NCBI RefSeq assembly: GCF_033115175.1 | Contig: NC_084840.1 | Span: 81,297,179-81,361,178, forward strand | Reading direction: 5' to 3' | Source of the DNA: Lepus europaeus | Lineage: Eukaryota > Chordata > Mammalia > Lagomorpha > Leporidae | Length of the DNA stretch: 64,000 bases | Shown: positions 53,301 through 64,000 of the stretch, in pieces | Position numbering within the stretch: the stretch's first letter is position 1 | How the letters are laid out: each line of letters starts with the position of its first letter | Position numbers and translations under genes: made by a program | The notes under the pieces: model-generated | Databases searched by the model: none | Told to the model about the DNA's origin: nothing | Seen by the model: the letters and a program-made list of their open reading frames with translations, nothing else

Positions 53301-55379
53301 TGCAATGACTTTGAATAGACCTTGTTTCAATTGTTTATGGAAATTTTTTTCTATACAATTTGCTGAAATCTTAGCCAGTCCTTACCTCTCCGCCTGCAAG
53401 GAGCTCCCTGCTCCCCTCCAGGCTTTGAGGAAACAGTCCACAAGCACACAGCTGGACGCTCCCTTGGATCCTGTCAAGCCTCGTGTCACGAAAACCCGTG
53501 CATGCTTACCTCGGACTTCCAGGAGACTGTAGCTCCTACAAGAGCAGAGGACTTTGCTCTGTGTCCTTGGGTTTTCTGTTGCTGCTCTCAGCCCTACTGG
53601 GGAGCTCAAGAGGCATCAGCTGCAAGAAGGACAGGAGGCTTGACCTCTCCCGAGGTGCCCCGACCTGCAACTGCACACAATTCAGCTAGCACAGAGAGAA
53701 AACCACCCCAACGGATACCAAGTCCGCCTTTTAAGGGGACACAGCAGACCCGCAGCTTCCTTGCGTTTCTCATGCAGCGCTCTCTCGTCTTGGGCCTGGG
53801 CCACTTCTCCAGAGAGCACCGAGAAAGGACGTGCGCCCCAGTGAACACTGCTAAGCGTCTCTCATGTCCTCCAACCTGGCGGGTGAGGTCAGCAGGGCAC
53901 TGAGCGTCACCCAGCCACGCCTGCCTCTGGCCTCAAGACGCGCCAACACCTGGGACGCATCCCGGGGAAGCACACGCACTGGCATTCGTGTCCCGCACCT
54001 CAAGCCCCCTCATTTCAGCCGTGTGCCTGTTTCCAAGCCCACGGCACTGCAGGCCTTTTGGGACAGGACACCAAAAAGGTGCATCTAGCTGTGAAAGGAA
54101 GGGCTGCGGGAGGGAGGTGAGGGGGAAGTCCTAGCCGGCAGCAGGTGCAGTTTCCGATAGGGCCAGGCAACAACTGCCAGATGCCCATGTCTGGGAGAGG
54201 CGGGGCCTGGAGACCATGGTCTGCATCCCAGCAACCAACATGAACTCCTCCGTCACCTGAACACACATCTGTCGAGGATCACACACGTGCTCTCTGGGCT
54301 CCCTGCCACCAGCTCCCTCCCCAACACACATCCAAGTAAAGGATGTCACTGCAAACCTCCCGAATGAAGGGCCCGGTGTTGGGCAGTGCCACACAGGGAG
54401 CATCCGGCACCTTTGCTGCAGCTCCTGTCAGGCGCGTGGCCCAGCCCTCTGAGAAGTGCGGGACAGTCCAAGGACACCCCCTAGTCCTATCCTCGACCTC
54501 ACGCCCGTGGTTCTCGCCATTCTCAGCGGAAAGGTGGGGGTGATCCTCTTGCCCTTCTGCTTCTCCTCGCATCCTCAGGCCCAGTGGCCCTCTGAGCCCT
54601 GTGGCTGGAGTACCACAGACAACCCTCAGCCACACATTGAACCCGGGGGTGGGTGGTGGGGGTAGGGGGTGGGGTGCGTGCATTTCCGGAATCCACGGAA
54701 GCCCACCCAAGCCCACTCAGCTTCCAATCCCAGAAACTCGTTCCGTCTGAGAGGGAACCAGCTGAGAGCGTCCCGACCGACCACAGACACAACTCCCGCA
54801 CCACCTGCCGCTGTCCTACCGAGAGCCACGGGACTGTCAGCCCATCCACGCGGCCAGCAGGGTGCCTGGCACCTGCAGCTCGCACCCGCCCCTCCGCCTG
54901 GCTCCCACAGGGTGTCAAGAAGCACCCTCTGGACCCTGGCAGGAAAACCCGCCATGCCCCATAGGGGAGGATGCGAGAGCATGCAGCTTCCCCCCGCCCT
55001 CCCCCGAGGACCAAGCCTCTGCCGGCCCCCACACCTTCCCTCTTGAACCCACACTCCAGGCACCGGGCTTGCCCAACCCTCTCTGGACACCTGGAGGGCC
55101 TGGGTGCGGGCCCCCAGTGCACACCCACCCAACAGTCCCGGCGCATTCGGCTTGCCAGCACGCCCGGCGCTCCCCGCTCCATGTCAAGCTGGCCTGGGCC
55201 TGGGCCAGGGCGGCATTTGGGGGGCCGACGCCGCAGCTTCTTGACCTCCCCGCGCACAAACTCACCATTGCCGTGCGTCCGGAGAGAGCCGGTCCCAAGA
55301 CAGCCACAGGCGGGGGCACATCGGGCTGAGGAGATTCCTGCCGAGGTCACCTACCACTCAGCCCGGTGCTCCAACTCGC

Positions 55380-55560
55380 CTCCGCTCGCTGCTCCAGGAC
55401 CCGCCAAGCTGGCAGCCTCCACAGGATCACGCCCCCGCCCTCCGCCCACCCACGCAGACGCACCCTGACGTCACAGAGGGCAGGGCCAGGCAGCCCCGCC
55501 CCAGGGCTCGCCCCTCAGCCCGAGGCTCCGCCCCCATCTCACCTACAGGAGGGGGGCCGC
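55380..55560. promoter_or_regulatory. CpG- and GC-box-rich segment with CRE site in unit A
   Basis: It contains TGACGTCA (55466-55473) and several CCCCGCCC/CCGCCC boxes. The equivalent places in units B and C read TGATGTCA (59347-59354 and 63094-63101). Promoter activity is inferred from composition only. Confidence 0.45.
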
Positions 55561-56039
55561 CCATCACCTCTTGACACCTGCCTGGCCTCTCCACACTTGG
55601 AAGCCAGGCCCGACTCGCACCAGCCACACTCCTCTATGCAAGACGTTTCACATTCAGCCATGCAATGCATTAAGTTTTGCTTTGGATCTTGCCTGGGGGG
55701 TTGCACTGGAAACGGATTATGGAACCCAAGATCACTTTTCTTCCCCTCAGCACATTGGACCTTATGCATCAACATACCTCATGCTCCGAGTTCAATGTTC
55801 TGAAAATGCAACTTTTGTTTCGGCTTCGCTTGTCATTTTAATTCACTGTGCCTAGAGTGGCTTCTCCACCTCTGCTTGCTCACATATCCACCATTTCCGC
55901 GGGCACAGGACACGGGTGGCCCCCATGAGATCCCCACACAGGACCTGTGGGACAGAGGGGGCACCTCGAGAGGGCACTGCCTTTGGTTCGGCCCACTCCA
56001 GCCATTCTGGTCATTTGGAGAGTGATCCAGAAGCTGGAA

Positions 56040-56081
56040 GTCCCCTCCCTCCCTCCCTTCGTCCCTCCCTCCCTCTCTCTC

Positions 56082-56116
<35 letters not shown>

Positions 56117-56117
56117 G
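56040..56117 (+). repeat. CT-rich microsatellite within SINE-like tail
   Basis: CCCTCCCTCC followed by (CT)n, just downstream of a CATTTGGAGAGTGATCCAGAAG block that resembles the 3' part of a C SINE. Unit B has a shorter version (59933-59988). Confidence 0.85.
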
Positions 56118-57244
56118 CGGCTATGCCTCTCCTAGCTCTGTGTTTCGAAAGAATAAACAACATCTGTTTCAAAATGGAATCCCACTTGTCTCTTTTTGTC
56201 GTCATGGCCTGTGCTGTTGTGAGCTTGTCCAAGACGCACATCCGTGCCTCGTGCTCTGGACACGGCCACTCGCACGGCACAGCCCTCTGAGGTTCTTGGC
56301 TCCTGCTTTCCTCCTGGACCATCACCGGCAGTTGGGGGCCTTTCGAGCATGTGGCAGGAACAGGGACGGTCTCCCGCCCCGTGCTAGCATGTCCTTGGGT
56401 CCCACTCTCCTCTCGTGCCAAGTATCTATCTGTCCCCACAGATACTTGGAAGACTTTCAAGGCATTGGAAATTCAGGAACACTCTAGTTGGTTTTTTGTG
56501 GGGTGTGGGGTGCGCGGAGTTTCTTTTTTGTTGCGATTTGCTTCTTTCTTGGAAAACCAGAAACAGGCAGAGGCCGAGGCAGAAACACAGAAGGAGAAGG
56601 AGAGACAAAAAGGACTTCCCAGCTACACAGTGTTTCCCTTACAGACGTCCTGCTGCCTTCTTTGAGCCCAAGAAATGCTGAGGGGTCTCTGCTTTCCCAC
56701 TCCTGCACTCCGCACTGGCCGCCACCTAGAGCTCACCGATGCATTCAGAGTTACCCCTTCACAGACTGCTTCCAAGGTTGTGCATCTCGCCTCACCGCAA
56801 AGCTTCTTTGGGCTCCAGTCATCACAGACGCGTCACATGCCCTCTCCCAAACCACAGACAAAAATGCCTCCTGGCACGGGGCTACAGCGCATCTCCGTCT
56901 CTCTTTCCTTCCCCACTAGAAACTGGAAGTCCCCCGCCCCAGAGCCCGACTCCAAGAGGCCCCATGCCAAAACCAGTAGACAAAGTTCTGGTCAGGGCTC
57001 AGCTTGTCCAGAATCCCAGGACCCTAAAGCGCCCACAGCAGAACGACTGAACTGGCCCCGTGGGCATCAAAGCGATACACGGCACATTCATGCCCACAAG
57101 AGCAAGCGCTGTCTTGTCCATCTACAAGACACTAGGCACGTGCGCAAGAATCCTCTGTGCACACAAGGCAGGGACACCGGAGGAGCCATATGCAAAGGAA
57201 AGGGAGAACAGAGAGAGGAACGGAAAGGGATCGGGAAAGGGGGA

Positions 57245-60200
57245 AGCCAGTCCTTACTCCTCCACCTGCAAGGAGCTCCCTGCTCCCCTCCAGGCTTTGA
57301 GGAAACAGTCCACAAGCACACAGCTGGACGCTCCCTTGGATCCTGTCAAGCCTCGTGTCGCGACAACCCTGGGCACGCCTGCCTCGGACCTCCAGGAGAC
57401 TGTAGCTCCTACAAGAGCAGAGGACTTTGCTCTGTGCCCTTGGGTTTTCTGTTGCTGCTCTCAGCCCTACTGGGGAGCTCAAGAGGCATCAGCTGCACGA
57501 AGGACAGGAGGCTTGTCCTCTCCCGAGGTGCCCCGACCTGCAACTGCACTCAATTCAGCTAGCACAGAGCGAAAACCACCCCAACGGATACCAAGTCCGC
57601 CTTTTAAGGGGACACAGCAGACCCGCAGCTTCCTTGAGTTTCTCATGCAGCTCTCTCTCGTCTTGGGCCTGGGCCACTTCTCCAGAGAGCACCGAGAAAG
57701 GACGTGCGCCCCAGTGAACACTGCTAAGCGTCTCGTGTCCTCCAACCTGGCGGGTGAGGTCAGCAGGGCACTGAGCGTCACCCAGCCACGCCTGCCTCTG
57801 GCCTCAAGACGCGCCAACACCTGGGACGCATCCCGGGGAAGCACACGCACTGGCATTCGTGTCCCGCACCTCAAGCCCCCTCATTTCAGCCGTGTGCCTG
57901 TTTCCAAGCCCACGGCACTGCAGGCCTTTTGGGACAGGACACCAAAAAGGTGCATCTAGCTGTGAAAGGAAGGGCTGCGGGAGGGAGGTGAGGGGGAAGT
58001 CCTAGCCGGCAGCAGGTGCAGTTTCCGATAGGGCCAGGCAACAACTGCCAGATGCCCATGTCTGGGAGAGGCGGGGCCTGGAGACCATGGTCTGCATCCC
58101 AGCAACCAACATGAACTCCTCCGTCATCTGAACACACATCTGTCGAGGATCACACACGTGCTCTCTGGGCTCCCTGCCACCAGCTCCCTCCCCAACACAC
58201 ATCCAAGTAAAGGATGTCACTGCAAACCTCCCGAATGAAGGGCCCGGTGTTGGGCAGTGCCACACAGGGAGCATCCGGCACCTTTGCTGCAGCTCCTGTC
58301 AGGCGCGTGGCCCAGCCCTCTGAGAAGTGCGGGACAGTCCAAGGACACCCCCTAGTCCTATCCTCGACCTCACGCCCGTGGTTCTCGCCATTCTCAGCGG
58401 AAAGGTGGGGGTGATCCTCTTGCCCTTCTGCTTCTCCTCGCATCCTCAGGCCCAGTGGCCCTCTGAGCCCTGTGGCTGGAGTACCACAGACAACCCTCAG
58501 CCACACATTGAACCCGGGGGTGGGTGGTGGGGGTAGGGGGTGGGGTGCGTGCATTTCCGGAATCCACGGAAGCCCACCCAAGCCCACTCAGCTTCCAATC
58601 CCAGAAACTCGTTCCGTCTGAGAGGGAACCAGCTGAGAGCGTCCCGACCGACCACAGACACAACTCCCGCGCCACCTGCCGCTGTCCTACCGAGAGCCAC
58701 GGGACTGTCAGCCCATCCACGCGGCCAGCAGGGTGCCTGGCACCTGCAGCTCGCACCCGCCCCTCCGCCTGGCTCCCACAGGGTGTCAAGAAGCACCCTC
58801 TGGACCCTGGCAGGAAAACCCGCCATGCCCCATAGGGGAGGATGCGAGAGCATGCAGCTTCCCCCCGCCCTCCCCCGAGGACCAAGCCTCTGCCGGCCCC
58901 CACACCTTCCCTCTTGAACCCACACTCCAGGCACCGGGCTTGCCCAACCCTCTCTGGACACCTGGAGGGCCTGGGTGCGGGCCCCCAGTGCACACCCACC
59001 AAACAGTCCCGGCGCATTCGGCTTGCCAGCACGCCCGGCGCTCCCCGCTCCATGTCAAGCTGGCCTTGGCCTGGGCCTGGGCCTGGGCCAGGGCGGCATT
59101 TGGGGGGCCGACGCCGCAGCTTCTTGACCTCCCCGCGCACAAACTCACCATTGCCGTGCGTCCGGAGAGAGCCGGTCCCAAGACAGCCACAGGCGGGGGC
59201 ACATCGGGCTGAGGAGATTCCTCCCTAGGTCACCTACCACTCAGCCTGGTGCTCCAACTCGCCTCCGCTCCCTTCTCCAGGATCCGCCAAGCTGGCCGCC
59301 TCCACGGGATCATGCCGCCCGCCCTCCGACATCCGCCCATGCATCCTGATGTCACAGAGGGCAGGGCCAGGCAGCCCCGCCCCAGGGCTCGCCCCCCAGC
59401 CCAAGGCTCTGCCCCCTTCTCACCTATGGGGGAGGGGGCCCATCTCTTCTTGACACCTGCCTGGCCTCTCCACACCTGGCAGCCAGGCCCAACTCGCACC
59501 AGCCACACTTCTGTATTGTCTCCCCAAGCAACACGATTGACATTCAGCAATGCAATGCATCAAGCTTTGCTTTGGATCTTGCCTGGGGGGTTGCACTGGA
59601 AACGGATTATGGAACCCAAGATCACTTTTATCCCCTCAGCACATTGGACCTTATGCATCAACATACCTCATGCTCCCTCAGTTCAATGTTCTGAAAATGC
59701 AACTTTTGTTTCGCGTTCGCTTGTCATTGTAATTCACTGTGCCTAGAGTGGCTTCTCCCCCTCTGCTTGTTCACATCCAGCATTTCCGCGGGCACAGGAC
59801 ATGGGTGGCCCCCATGAGATCCCCACACAGGACCTGTGGGACAGAGGGGGCACCTCGAGAGGGCACTGCCTTTGGTTCGGCTCACTCCAACTATTCTGTT
59901 CATTTGGAGAGTGATCCAGAAGCTGGAAGTCCCCTTCCTCCCTCCGTCCCTCGTTCCCTCTTTCTCTCTCTCTCTTTCTCTCCTAACTCTCCTAACTCTG
60001 TGTTTCGAAAAAATAAACAACATCTGTTTCAAAATGGAATCCCTTTTGTCTCTTTTGTTGTCATGGCCTGTGCTGTTGTGAGCTTGTCCAAGACGCACAT
60101 CCGTGCCTCGGTGCTCTGGACACCGCCACTCGCACGGCACAGTCCTCTGAGGTTCTTGGCTCCTGCTTTCCTCCTGGACCATCACCGGCAGTTGGGGGCC

Positions 60201-61106
60201 TTTGAGCGTGTGGCAGGAACAGGGACGGTCTCCCGCCCCATGCTAGCATGTCCTTGGGTCCCACTCTCCTCTCGTGCCATGTATCTATCTGTCCCCACAG
60301 ATACTTGGATGACTTTCAAGGCATTGGAAATTCAGGAACACTCTAGTTGGTTTTTGTGGGGTGTGGGGTGCACGTAGTTTGTTTTTTGTTGAAATTTGCT
60401 TCTTAATTTGAAAAGCAGAAACAGGCAGAGGCCGAGGCAGAAAGACAGAAGGAGAAGGAGAGAGAGAAAGGACTTCCCAGCTACACAGTGTTTCCCTTAC
60501 AGACGTCCTGCTGCCTTCTTTGAGACCAAGAAATGCTGAGGGGTCTCTGCTTTCCCACTCCCGCACTCAGCACAGGCCGCCACCTAGAGCTCACCGATGC
60601 ACTCAGAGTCACCCCTTCACAGACTGCTTCCAGGGCTGTGCATCTCGCCTCAGCGCAAAGCTTCTTTGGGCGCAAGTCATTACAGACATGTCACATGCCC
60701 TCTCTCAAACTACAGACAAAAATGCTTCCTGACATGGGGCTACAGCACATCTCCGTCTCTTTCCTTCCCAAATAGAAATGGCAAGTGCCCCCCGCCCCAC
60801 CCCAGAGCCCGACTCCAAGAGGCCCCATGCCAAAACCAGTGGACAAAGTTCTGGTCAGGGCTCAGCTTGTCCAGAATCCCAGGACCCTAAAACGCCCACA
60901 GCAGAACGACAGAACTTCCCCCGTGGGCATCAAAGTGATACACGGCACATTCATCCCACAAGAGCAAGCGCTGTCTTGTCCATCTACAGGACGCTAGGCA
61001 TTTGCAGAAGAATCCTCTGTGCACACAAGGGAGGGACACCGGAGGACCCAGATGCAAAGGAAAGGGAGAACAGAGAGAGGAACGGAAAGGGATCTGGGAA
61101 GGGGGA
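57245..61106. repeat. Macrosatellite-like tandem unit B (3,862 bp)
   Basis: Second complete unit, colinear with A. Differences include a longer CCTGGG run at about 59063-59092, TGATGTCA in place of TGACGTCA, and small changes in the 59220-59450 segment that it shares with unit C rather than A. B and C are therefore closer relatives there. Confidence 0.93.
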
Positions 61107-63604
61107 AGCCAGTCCTTACTCCTCCACCTGCCAGGAGCTCCCTGCTCCCCTCCAGGCTTTGAGGAAACAGTCAAGCCTCGTGTCGCAACAACCCGGACAT
61201 ACCTGCCTTGGACTTGCAGGAGACTGTAGCTCCTACAAGAGCAGAGGACTTTGCTCTGTGTCCTTGGGTTTTCTGTTGCTGCTCTCAGTCCTACTGGGGA
61301 GCTCAAGAGGCATCAGCTGCACGAAGGACAGGAGGCTTGTCCTCTCCCGAGGTGCCCCGACCTGCAACTGCACTCAATTCAGCTAGCACAGAGCGAAAAC
61401 CACCCCAACGGATACCAAGTCCGCCTTTTAAGGGGACACAGCAGAACTGCAGCTTCCTTGCGTTTCTCATGCAGCTCTCTCATGTCCTCCAACTTGGCGG
61501 GTGAGGTCAGCAGAGCACTGAGCGTCACCCAGCCACGCCTGCCTCTGGCCTCAAGACGCGCCAACACCTGGGATGCATCCCGGGGAAGCACACGCACTGG
61601 CATTCGTGTCCCGCACCTCAAGCCCCCTCATTTCAGCCGTGTGCCTGTTTCCAAGCCCACGGCACTGCAGGCCTTTTGGGACAGGACACCAAAAAGGTGC
61701 ATCTAGCTGTGAAAGGAAGGGCTGCGGGAGGGAGGTGAGGGGGAAGTCCTAGCCGGCAGCAGGTGCAGTTTCCGATAGGGCCAGGCAACAACTGCCAGAT
61801 GCCCATGTCTGGGAGAGGCGGGGCCTGGCGACCTTGGTCTGCATCCCAGCAACCAACATGAACTCCTCCGTCACCTGAACACACATCTGTCGAGGATCAC
61901 ACACGTGCTCTCTGGGCTCCCTGCCACCAGCTCCCTCCCCAACACACATCCAAGTAAAGGATGTCACTGCAAACCTCCCGAATGAAGGGCCCGGTGTTGG
62001 GCAGTGCCACACAGGGAGCATCCGGCACCTTTGCTGCAGCTCCTGTCAGGCGCGTGGCCCAGCCCTCTGAGAAGTGCGGGACAGTCCAAGGACACCCCCT
62101 AGTCCTATCCTCGACCTCACGCCCGTGGTTCTCGCCATTCTCAGCGGAAAGGTGGGGGTGATCCTCTTGCCCTTCTGCTTCTCCTCGCATCCTCAGGCCC
62201 AGTGGCCCTCTGAGCCCTGTGGCTGGAGTACCACAGACAACCCTCAGCCACACATTGAACCCGGGGGTGGGTGGTGGGGGTAGGGGGTGGGGTGCGTGCA
62301 TTTCCGGAAGCCCACCCAAGCCCACCCAAGCCCACTCAGCTTCCAATCCCAGAAACTCGTTCCGTCTGAGAGGGAACCAGCTGAGAGCGTCCCGACCGAC
62401 CACAGACACAACTCCCGCGCCACCTGCCGCTGTCCTACCGAGAGCCACGGGACTGTCAGCCCATCCACGCGGCCAGCAGGGTGCCTGGCACCTGCAGCTC
62501 GCACCCGCCCCTCCGCCTGGCTCCCACAGGGTGTCAGGAAGCACCCTCTGGACCCTGGCAGGAAAACCCACCATGCCCCATAGGGGAGGATGCGAGAGCA
62601 TGCAGCTTCCCCCCGCCCTCCCCCGAGGACCAAGCCTCTGCCGGCCCCCACACCTTCCCTCTTGAACCCACACTCCAGGCACCGGGCTTGCCCAACCCTC
62701 TCTGGACACCTGGAGGGCCTGGGTGCGGGCCCCCAGTACACGCCCACCCAACAGTCCCGGCGCATTCGGCTTGCCAGCACGCCCGGCGCTCCCCACTCCA
62801 TGTCAAGCTGGCCTGGGCCTGGGACCGGGCCTGGGCCTGGGCGGCATTTGGGGGCCGATGCCACAGCTTCTTGACCTCCCCGCGCACAAACTCACCATTG
62901 CCGTGCGTCCGGAGAGAGCCGGTCCCAAGACAGCCACAGGCGGGGGCACATCGGGCTGAGGAGATTCCTCCCGAGGTCACCTACCACTCAGCCTGGTGCT
63001 CCAACTCGCCTCCGCTCCCTTCTCCAGGATCCGCCAAGCTGGCCGCCTCCACGGGATCATGCTGCCCGCCCTCCGACATCCACCCATGCATCCTGATGTC
63101 ACAGAGGGCAGGGCCAGGCAGCCACGCCCCAGGGCTCGCCCCCCAGCCCAAGGCTCTGCCCCCTTCTCACCTATGGGGGAGGGGGCCCATCTCCTCTTGA
63201 CACCTGCCTGGCCTCTCCACACCTGGCAGCCAGGCCCGCCTCGCACCAGCCACACTTCTGTATTGTCTCCCCAAGCAACACGATTGACATTCAGCAATGC
63301 AATGCATCAAGCTTTGCTTTGGATATTGCCTTGGGGCTTGCACTGGAAACGGATTATGGAACCCAAGATCACTTTTCTTCCCCTCAGCACATTGGACCTT
63401 ATGCATCAACATACCTCATGCTCCGAGTTCAATGTTCTGAAAATGCAACTTTTGTTTCGGGTTCGCTTGTCATTTTAATTCACTGTGCCTAGAGTGGCTT
63501 CTCCACCTCTGCTTGTTCACATCCAGCATTTCCGCGGGCACAGGACACGGGTGGCCCCCATGAGATCCCCACACAGGACCTGTGGTGTAGAGGGGGCACC
63601 TTGA
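61107..63604. repeat. Macrosatellite-like tandem unit C, partial (about 2.5 kb)
   Basis: Third unit, colinear with A and B from its start to the AGAGGGGGCACCT block. It has a ~36-base loss near 61171 and a ~75-base loss near 61482, and a different CCTGGG run near 62812. It stops before the SINE-like tail. Confidence 0.92.
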
Positions 63605-63815
63605 AAGGGGAAATCGTTCCGTCTGAGAGGGAACCAGCTGAGAGCGTCCCGACCACCCAGTGGCACATCTCTGACTCGCACCAGCCATACTTCTCTATGC
63701 TTCCCACAAGAAGACGTTTCACATTCAGCAATGGGATTCATCAAGCTTTGCTTTAGATCTTGCCTTGGGTGTTTCCCTGGAAACTGATTATGAAACCAAA
63801 GATCCCCACTAGCAG
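63605..63815. repeat. Rearranged terminal piece of the array
   Basis: 63614-63652 repeats the segment GTTCCGTCTGAGAGGGAACC seen at 54740 in unit A. 63675-63815 is then a diverged version of the CTCGCACCAGCCACACT...GGATTATGGAACC segment (55615-55725). Two separate unit parts are joined here. Confidence 0.8.
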
Positions 63816-64000
63816 AAACAATGTCTGCTGCCACTGCCCACGGCTTCATGCTCACTGCCGCTATCTACCTGGGCTTCCTCGCTGACCACTGACTTCTCTA
63901 CCTCTCAAACGTTAGCACTGCTACCGCTGCATACTTCCTTGCCACTGCTGGCGGATGTACTGAGCCACTCCGCCCGCCGCGTCCAGCACTACGGTGCAGA
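63816..64000. other. No recognised feature
   Basis: Sequence beyond the array, rich in CTGC/CCGC motifs (for example CACTGCCGCTATC and GCTACCGCTGC). Too short to assign. Confidence 0.4.

Larger units (their letters stand above)
53373..57244. repeat. Macrosatellite-like tandem unit A (3,872 bp)
   Basis: First complete unit of a direct tandem array. Landmarks in order: AGCCAGTCCTTAC start; a moderately GC-rich segment; a CpG-rich core (about 53860-55560) with a TGACGTCA box at 55466-55473; a C SINE-like tail with a CT microsatellite (56040-56117); and CAGACGTCCTGCTGCC (about 56640). The unit is colinear with B over its whole length with only scattered differences. I recognise no protein family in any frame. 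Long open frames on both strands are expected in such GC-rich DNA. Confidence 0.93.

Noticed and set aside
54523-55350. 275-codon minus-strand open frame in array unit A (with versions of 248 and 206 codons in B and C) and other long frames in the GC-rich core
   Set aside because: Stops are rare in all frames of such GC-rich DNA, lengths differ between units, and no domain or coding signature is visible. Conservation is fully explained by recent duplication.
53373-63604. Array as a DUX4/D4Z4-like homeobox macrosatellite
   Set aside because: No homeodomain pattern was found in any frame of the unit.
53373-63604. CRISPR-like or bacterial repeat structure
   Set aside because: Units are kilobases long without short repeat-spacer periodicity, and the DNA is clearly mammalian.

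Overview
This window is nuclear DNA from a mammal, almost certainly a lagomorph and most likely the European rabbit. The evidence is the abundance of tRNA-derived C-type SINEs (about 25 insertions with the typical GGGGCCGGCGCTGTGGC head, CT-rich 3' part and AAATAAAT tail) and of rabbit-type L1 elements. There are no bacterial operons, CRISPR arrays or prokaryotic genes. Coding sequence is a small minority; most of the window is introns, transposons, retrocopies and a tandem array.

Layout. (1) 1-11.4 kb: the 5' part of NUP133 on the minus strand. Five coding exons (exon 1 at 11193-11012 to exon 5 at 1715-1581) encode the first 216 residues and have consistent splice sites and phases. The promoter is CpG-rich and carries two perfect TGACGTCA boxes. 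The introns hold SINEs and an old L1. (2) 12.4-15.9 kb: a deleted class I endogenous retrovirus (ERV) fragment (pol joined directly to env TM) with a 3' LTR that is itself interrupted by SINEs, one inside another. (3) 16.1-19.9 kb: three minus-strand exons of an ABCB10-like ABC transporter (Walker A, Q-loop, up to the start of the signature motif). One exon has an in-frame TAG and the downstream exons are absent. The position and strand match the usual NUP133-ABCB10 gene order in mammals. (4) 20.6-23.2 kb: a processed LZTS3 pseudogene. (5) 23.7-29.9 kb: SINEs, LTR fragments, an old L1, a diverged ~160-180 bp tandem repeat and a MaLR-type LTR. (6) 29.9-33.05 kb: a processed MARK3 pseudogene. 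(7) 33.1-53.3 kb: a cluster of L1 elements in both orientations. It includes one L1 3' UTR insertion inside another L1 by apparent twin priming, two L1s with internal ORF2 deletions, and an ERV fragment with a 337 bp LTR. (8) 53.37-63.8 kb: a tandem array of a GC-rich ~3.87 kb unit, 2.6 copies plus a rearranged terminal piece.

The only gene likely to be functional is NUP133. ABCB10-like, LZTS3 and MARK3 sequences are all broken. The least explained feature is the ~3.87 kb macrosatellite-like array at the right end. Its CpG-rich core, shared long ORFs and a CRE-like site that is intact only in the first copy deserve direct testing. All family assignments were made by reading the sequence, without database searches, so exact repeat subfamily names are not given.
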